From Crenobacter oryzisoli (GTDB lineage: Bacteria; Pseudomonadota; Gammaproteobacteria; Burkholderiales; Chromobacteriaceae), in the NCBI RefSeq assembly GCF_030385785.1, contig NZ_JAUEDK010000042.1, positions 1-38,116 on the forward strand: DNA of 38,116 nt, in the 5' to 3' direction. This document shows positions 36,195-38,116 of this stretch, piece after piece (the stretch's first letter is position 1; every line of letters begins with the position of its first letter). The translations under genes were made by a program, and so were the position numbers. The notes below the pieces were generated by a model. That model searched no databases and had not been told where the DNA came from. It saw only the letters and a list, made by a program, of their open reading frames with translations.

Positions 36195-37408
36195 ATGCCC
36201 GCCCCTCGCTGCCACTGCCCCGGCAACTGCTCGCCCCATTCCGCGGCCTGCCGCGTTCGGTATACGTGCAGGTGCTCGCCACACTGATCAACAATATGGG
36301 TGGCTCGTCCAAGCTGTTCCTACCGCTGTACTTCCTCGAACACTACCGGCTCGGCTATGCGCACATTGGTCTGCTGATGGGCGTGTACGGCCTGGGCAGC
36401 TTTGTCGGCGCCTACTTTAGCGGCAGCCTATCCGACCGCTTTGCGGCGCACCGGCTCACCTGCCTGTTGCTGGCTGGCAGCGGCGTGATCAGCCTGCTGT
36501 TCTCGACGCCACTGCCGCTGGCGCTGTTCCCGGCCCTGCTGCTGTTGGCCGGCCTCGCCGACGGCGGCTTCCGTCCCGGCAATATGCGGCTAACGCTCGA
36601 ACCGTGTAATCCGACACAGCGCCCCACCGGCCAAGGCCAGCTGCGCATGGCGACGAACCTTGGCGGCGCGCTCGGCGGCATCAGTGGTGGCCTGCTCGCC
36701 AGCATCGGCTTTCACTGGCTATTCCTCGCCCAGGGTGCTGCCAGCCTGATCGGTGCCGCATGGATGGCGTACAGCTACCACCACGAGTCCCCTCCACCTC
36801 GCCAGGCGCCATCCGCCGCCGTCGACGAAGCCGGCAACTCGCCATGGGCCGACAAGCCCTTCCTACTGTTCATCGCCGGCCAGTTGCTGGCGCTGACGGT
36901 ATTCGACCAGATCTACGGCACGCTCGGCCTGTTCCTGCGCGAGCACTACCAGTTGGGCCCGCAATGGGTGGGCTACCTGTTCACGCTCAACTGCCTGATG
37001 GTGGTCGGCCTGCAGCTGCCGATCGCGCACCGGGTCGGCCACTGGGGACTGACGCGCAGCTCGCACGCCGGCGTAGTCTGCGTCGGCGCAGCGTTCCTGG
37101 TGCTGAACCTCGGCCACGGCGCGCCGTGGGCACTGGCATCGATGGCGGTGCTGACAGCGGGCGAGATGCTGATGTCGCCGACTTGGGCGGCGATCCTGAT
37201 GCTGCGCTCGGAGGGCAGGCAGCGCGGCTAATACATGGGCATCTACAACGCGGCCTGGTCCGGCCGGACGCTGTTCGCGCCGGCGCTAGGTACCTGGGCG
37301 TACGGCCAGTTCGGCGGACCACTGTTGTGGTGGCTATGTGCGGGGGTGGCAGGACTAGCGTTGATGTTGCATGGGCCGGTGCTGCCGCGGATGCTGGTGC
37401 GGGAGTAG
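36195..37408 (+). pseudogene. MFS transporter gene broken by an early frameshift and an internal stop
   Basis: An ideal start (AAGGA, then ATG at 36195) opens a frame that ends after about 30 codons. The clear MFS sequence continues in the frame one base off (…LPRSVYVQVLATLINNMG), consistent with loss of one base soon after the start. At 37229-37231 a TAA interrupts the protein at SEGRQRG*YMGIYNAAWSG, where MFS proteins usually have RGRYMG. The rest of the last two helices follows in the same frame to a stop at 37408. Between the lesions the frame is open (from a GTG at 36266) and has about nine helices. It was probably a functional transporter until recently. Confidence 0.75.
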
Positions 37409-37441
37409 ACGCATGGTTCGGTTAAAAGGCGGCCACTTGGC

Positions 37442-37475
37442 TAATGCCGTTCACTTAAGCAAGTGAACGGCATTT
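37442..37475 (+). repeat. Left end of an IS4-family element with a self-complementary hairpin
   Basis: The end starts TAATGCCG, like the E. coli IS4 end. A perfect 14-bp stem (37443-37456 with 37461-37474) around the loop AAGC makes it fold on itself, followed by TTT. This could also act as a terminator. The exact outer base is uncertain. Confidence 0.65.
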
Positions 37476-37533
37476 TTCATGGTGCGAATCTTGCTCATAT
37501 TCCGGCCAGGTTGACTCCCTCACGTTGGTCCAG

Positions 37534-38116
37534 ATGGTAGGCAAGGCTCATAAACACCCTGATTTCTCTGCTCTTTCTCAGCAAATTGACCCCGCATGGA
37601 TCGCCCACGCGCTTGCAGTGACCGGCAAAGCCAGCGTGCGGCGGCGTAAATTGCCGGCCGAACAGGTCGTCTGGCTGGTCATTGCGTTGGCGATGTACCG
37701 GCATCAGCCCATCCCGGAGGTCGTCGCTCATCTCGATCTGGTGCTGCCTGACGAGGTCAATCCAGAGATTGCCAAGAGCGCCTTGACCCAGGCGCGGCAG
37801 CGCCTCGGCGAGGAACCGTTGGCCCAACTCTTCGGGCTCAGCGCGCTGGTTTGGGATGAGCGGCATCAGCAGGGAAGAAGCTGGCGCGGATTGGCCCGCT
37901 ACGCGATTGATGGCAGTACCTTGCGCACCTCGGATACCCCAGAGAATCGTCAGCACTTCGGAGCACAGGCTTATGCCTCCGGCGTAGCCGCCAGCTATCC
38001 GCAGTTGCGGCTGCTGACGTTGACTTCGCTGGCGACGCATCTGGTGCGAGAGGCTGTCTTTGGCGAATACGCCAAGAATGAAATGCGCTATGCCCGTGAC
38101 CTGCTCCAGGCGATCC
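37534..38116 (+). CDS. IS4-family transposase, N-terminal part (runs off the window)
   Basis: The first 194 residues are present, without a stop up to the window end. The IS4 N-terminal domain is seen in RRRKLPAEQVVWLVIALAMY and SALTQARQRLGEEPLAQLF. The first catalytic Asp is in YAIDGSTLRT, followed by NRQHFGAQAYASG and SYPQLRLLTLT. The ATG at 37534 lacks a good ribosome-binding site, but it starts just before the conserved domain. The remaining catalytic residues are outside the window. Confidence 0.9.
   Translation, partial: MVGKAHKHPDFSALSQQIDPAWIAHALAVTGKASVRRRKLPAEQVVWLVIALAMYRHQPIPEVVAHLDLVLPDEVNPEIAKSALTQARQRLGEEPLAQLFGLSALVWDERHQQGRSWRGLARYAIDGSTLRTSDTPENRQHFGAQAYASGVAASYPQLRLLTLTSLATHLVREAVFGEYAKNEMRYARDLLQAI

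Larger units (their letters stand above)
37442..38116 (+). mobile_element. IS4-family insertion sequence, partial
   Basis: Only the left part of the element is in the window: the inverted-repeat end at 37442 and the beginning of its transposase gene. It is inserted 33 bases after the broken MFS gene. The right end and target duplication are outside. Confidence 0.85.

Noticed and set aside
37479-37514. Short ATG frame at the start of the IS4 element
   Set aside because: It stops after eleven codons and is not in frame with the transposase.

Overview
The window looks like a GC-rich betaproteobacterial chromosome, most likely of the Neisseriales (Chromobacteriaceae). The evidence is gene order and protein style: mnmE-yidC-yidD-rnpA-rpmH on the minus strand diverges from dnaA-dnaN-gyrB on the plus strand, with no recF between dnaN and gyrB. 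This is the replication-initiation neighbourhood of the chromosome. The genus assignment is inference; no 16S rRNA or marker search was possible.

Layout. (1) 1-1.66 kb: a complete IS3-family element beside the 3' end of mnmE. That 3' end has AT-rich codons and resembles the attachment site used by SGI1-type islands, so the left edge of the window may be the inner end of an integrated element. (2) 1.74-5.9 kb: mnmE, yidC, yidD, rnpA, rpmH. (3) 6.2-11.4 kb: dnaA, dnaN, gyrB and a strong terminator. (4) 11.7-11.9 kb: tRNA-Thr(GGT) and tRNA-Asn(GTT). (5) 12.2-20.5 kb: a glutathione S-transferase, a LysR regulator, and a polyamine-type ABC importer with an aminobutyraldehyde dehydrogenase (layout like E. 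coli ydcSTUV-patD), then a secreted SnoaL-like protein. (6) 20.7-22.8 kb: an MFS transporter divergent from a small nucleosidase. (7) 22.9-30.3 kb: a stress-protein neighbourhood with three Asr-like secreted Lys/Ala/His-rich proteins, a PsiF-repeat protein, a DUF3422 membrane protein, a PAS-PAS-GAF-GGDEF-EAL protein and an Mth938-like protein. (8) 30.4-36.0 kb: rtcB, an SbmA/YddA-like ABC exporter, dedA, a DEDDh exonuclease and an unknown protein. (9) 36.2-38.1 kb: an MFS gene broken in two places, then the left end of an IS4-family element that runs off the window.

How the parts work together. The core block supplies tRNA modification, membrane insertion, RNase P protein, ribosomal L34 and the replication initiator, clamp and gyrase. 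The ABC-PatD operon probably imports a polyamine-type substrate and oxidises a derived aminoaldehyde; dyad sites upstream suggest LysR control. The three Asr-like genes have the same promoter, with box, -10 and start codon at identical spacing. They contain GTTACA/CTTAC repeats resembling the RstA box that drives asr in enterobacteria, so they probably form one regulon responding to acid or envelope stress. Of all observations, this regulon and the mnmE attachment-like tail deserve the closest look.
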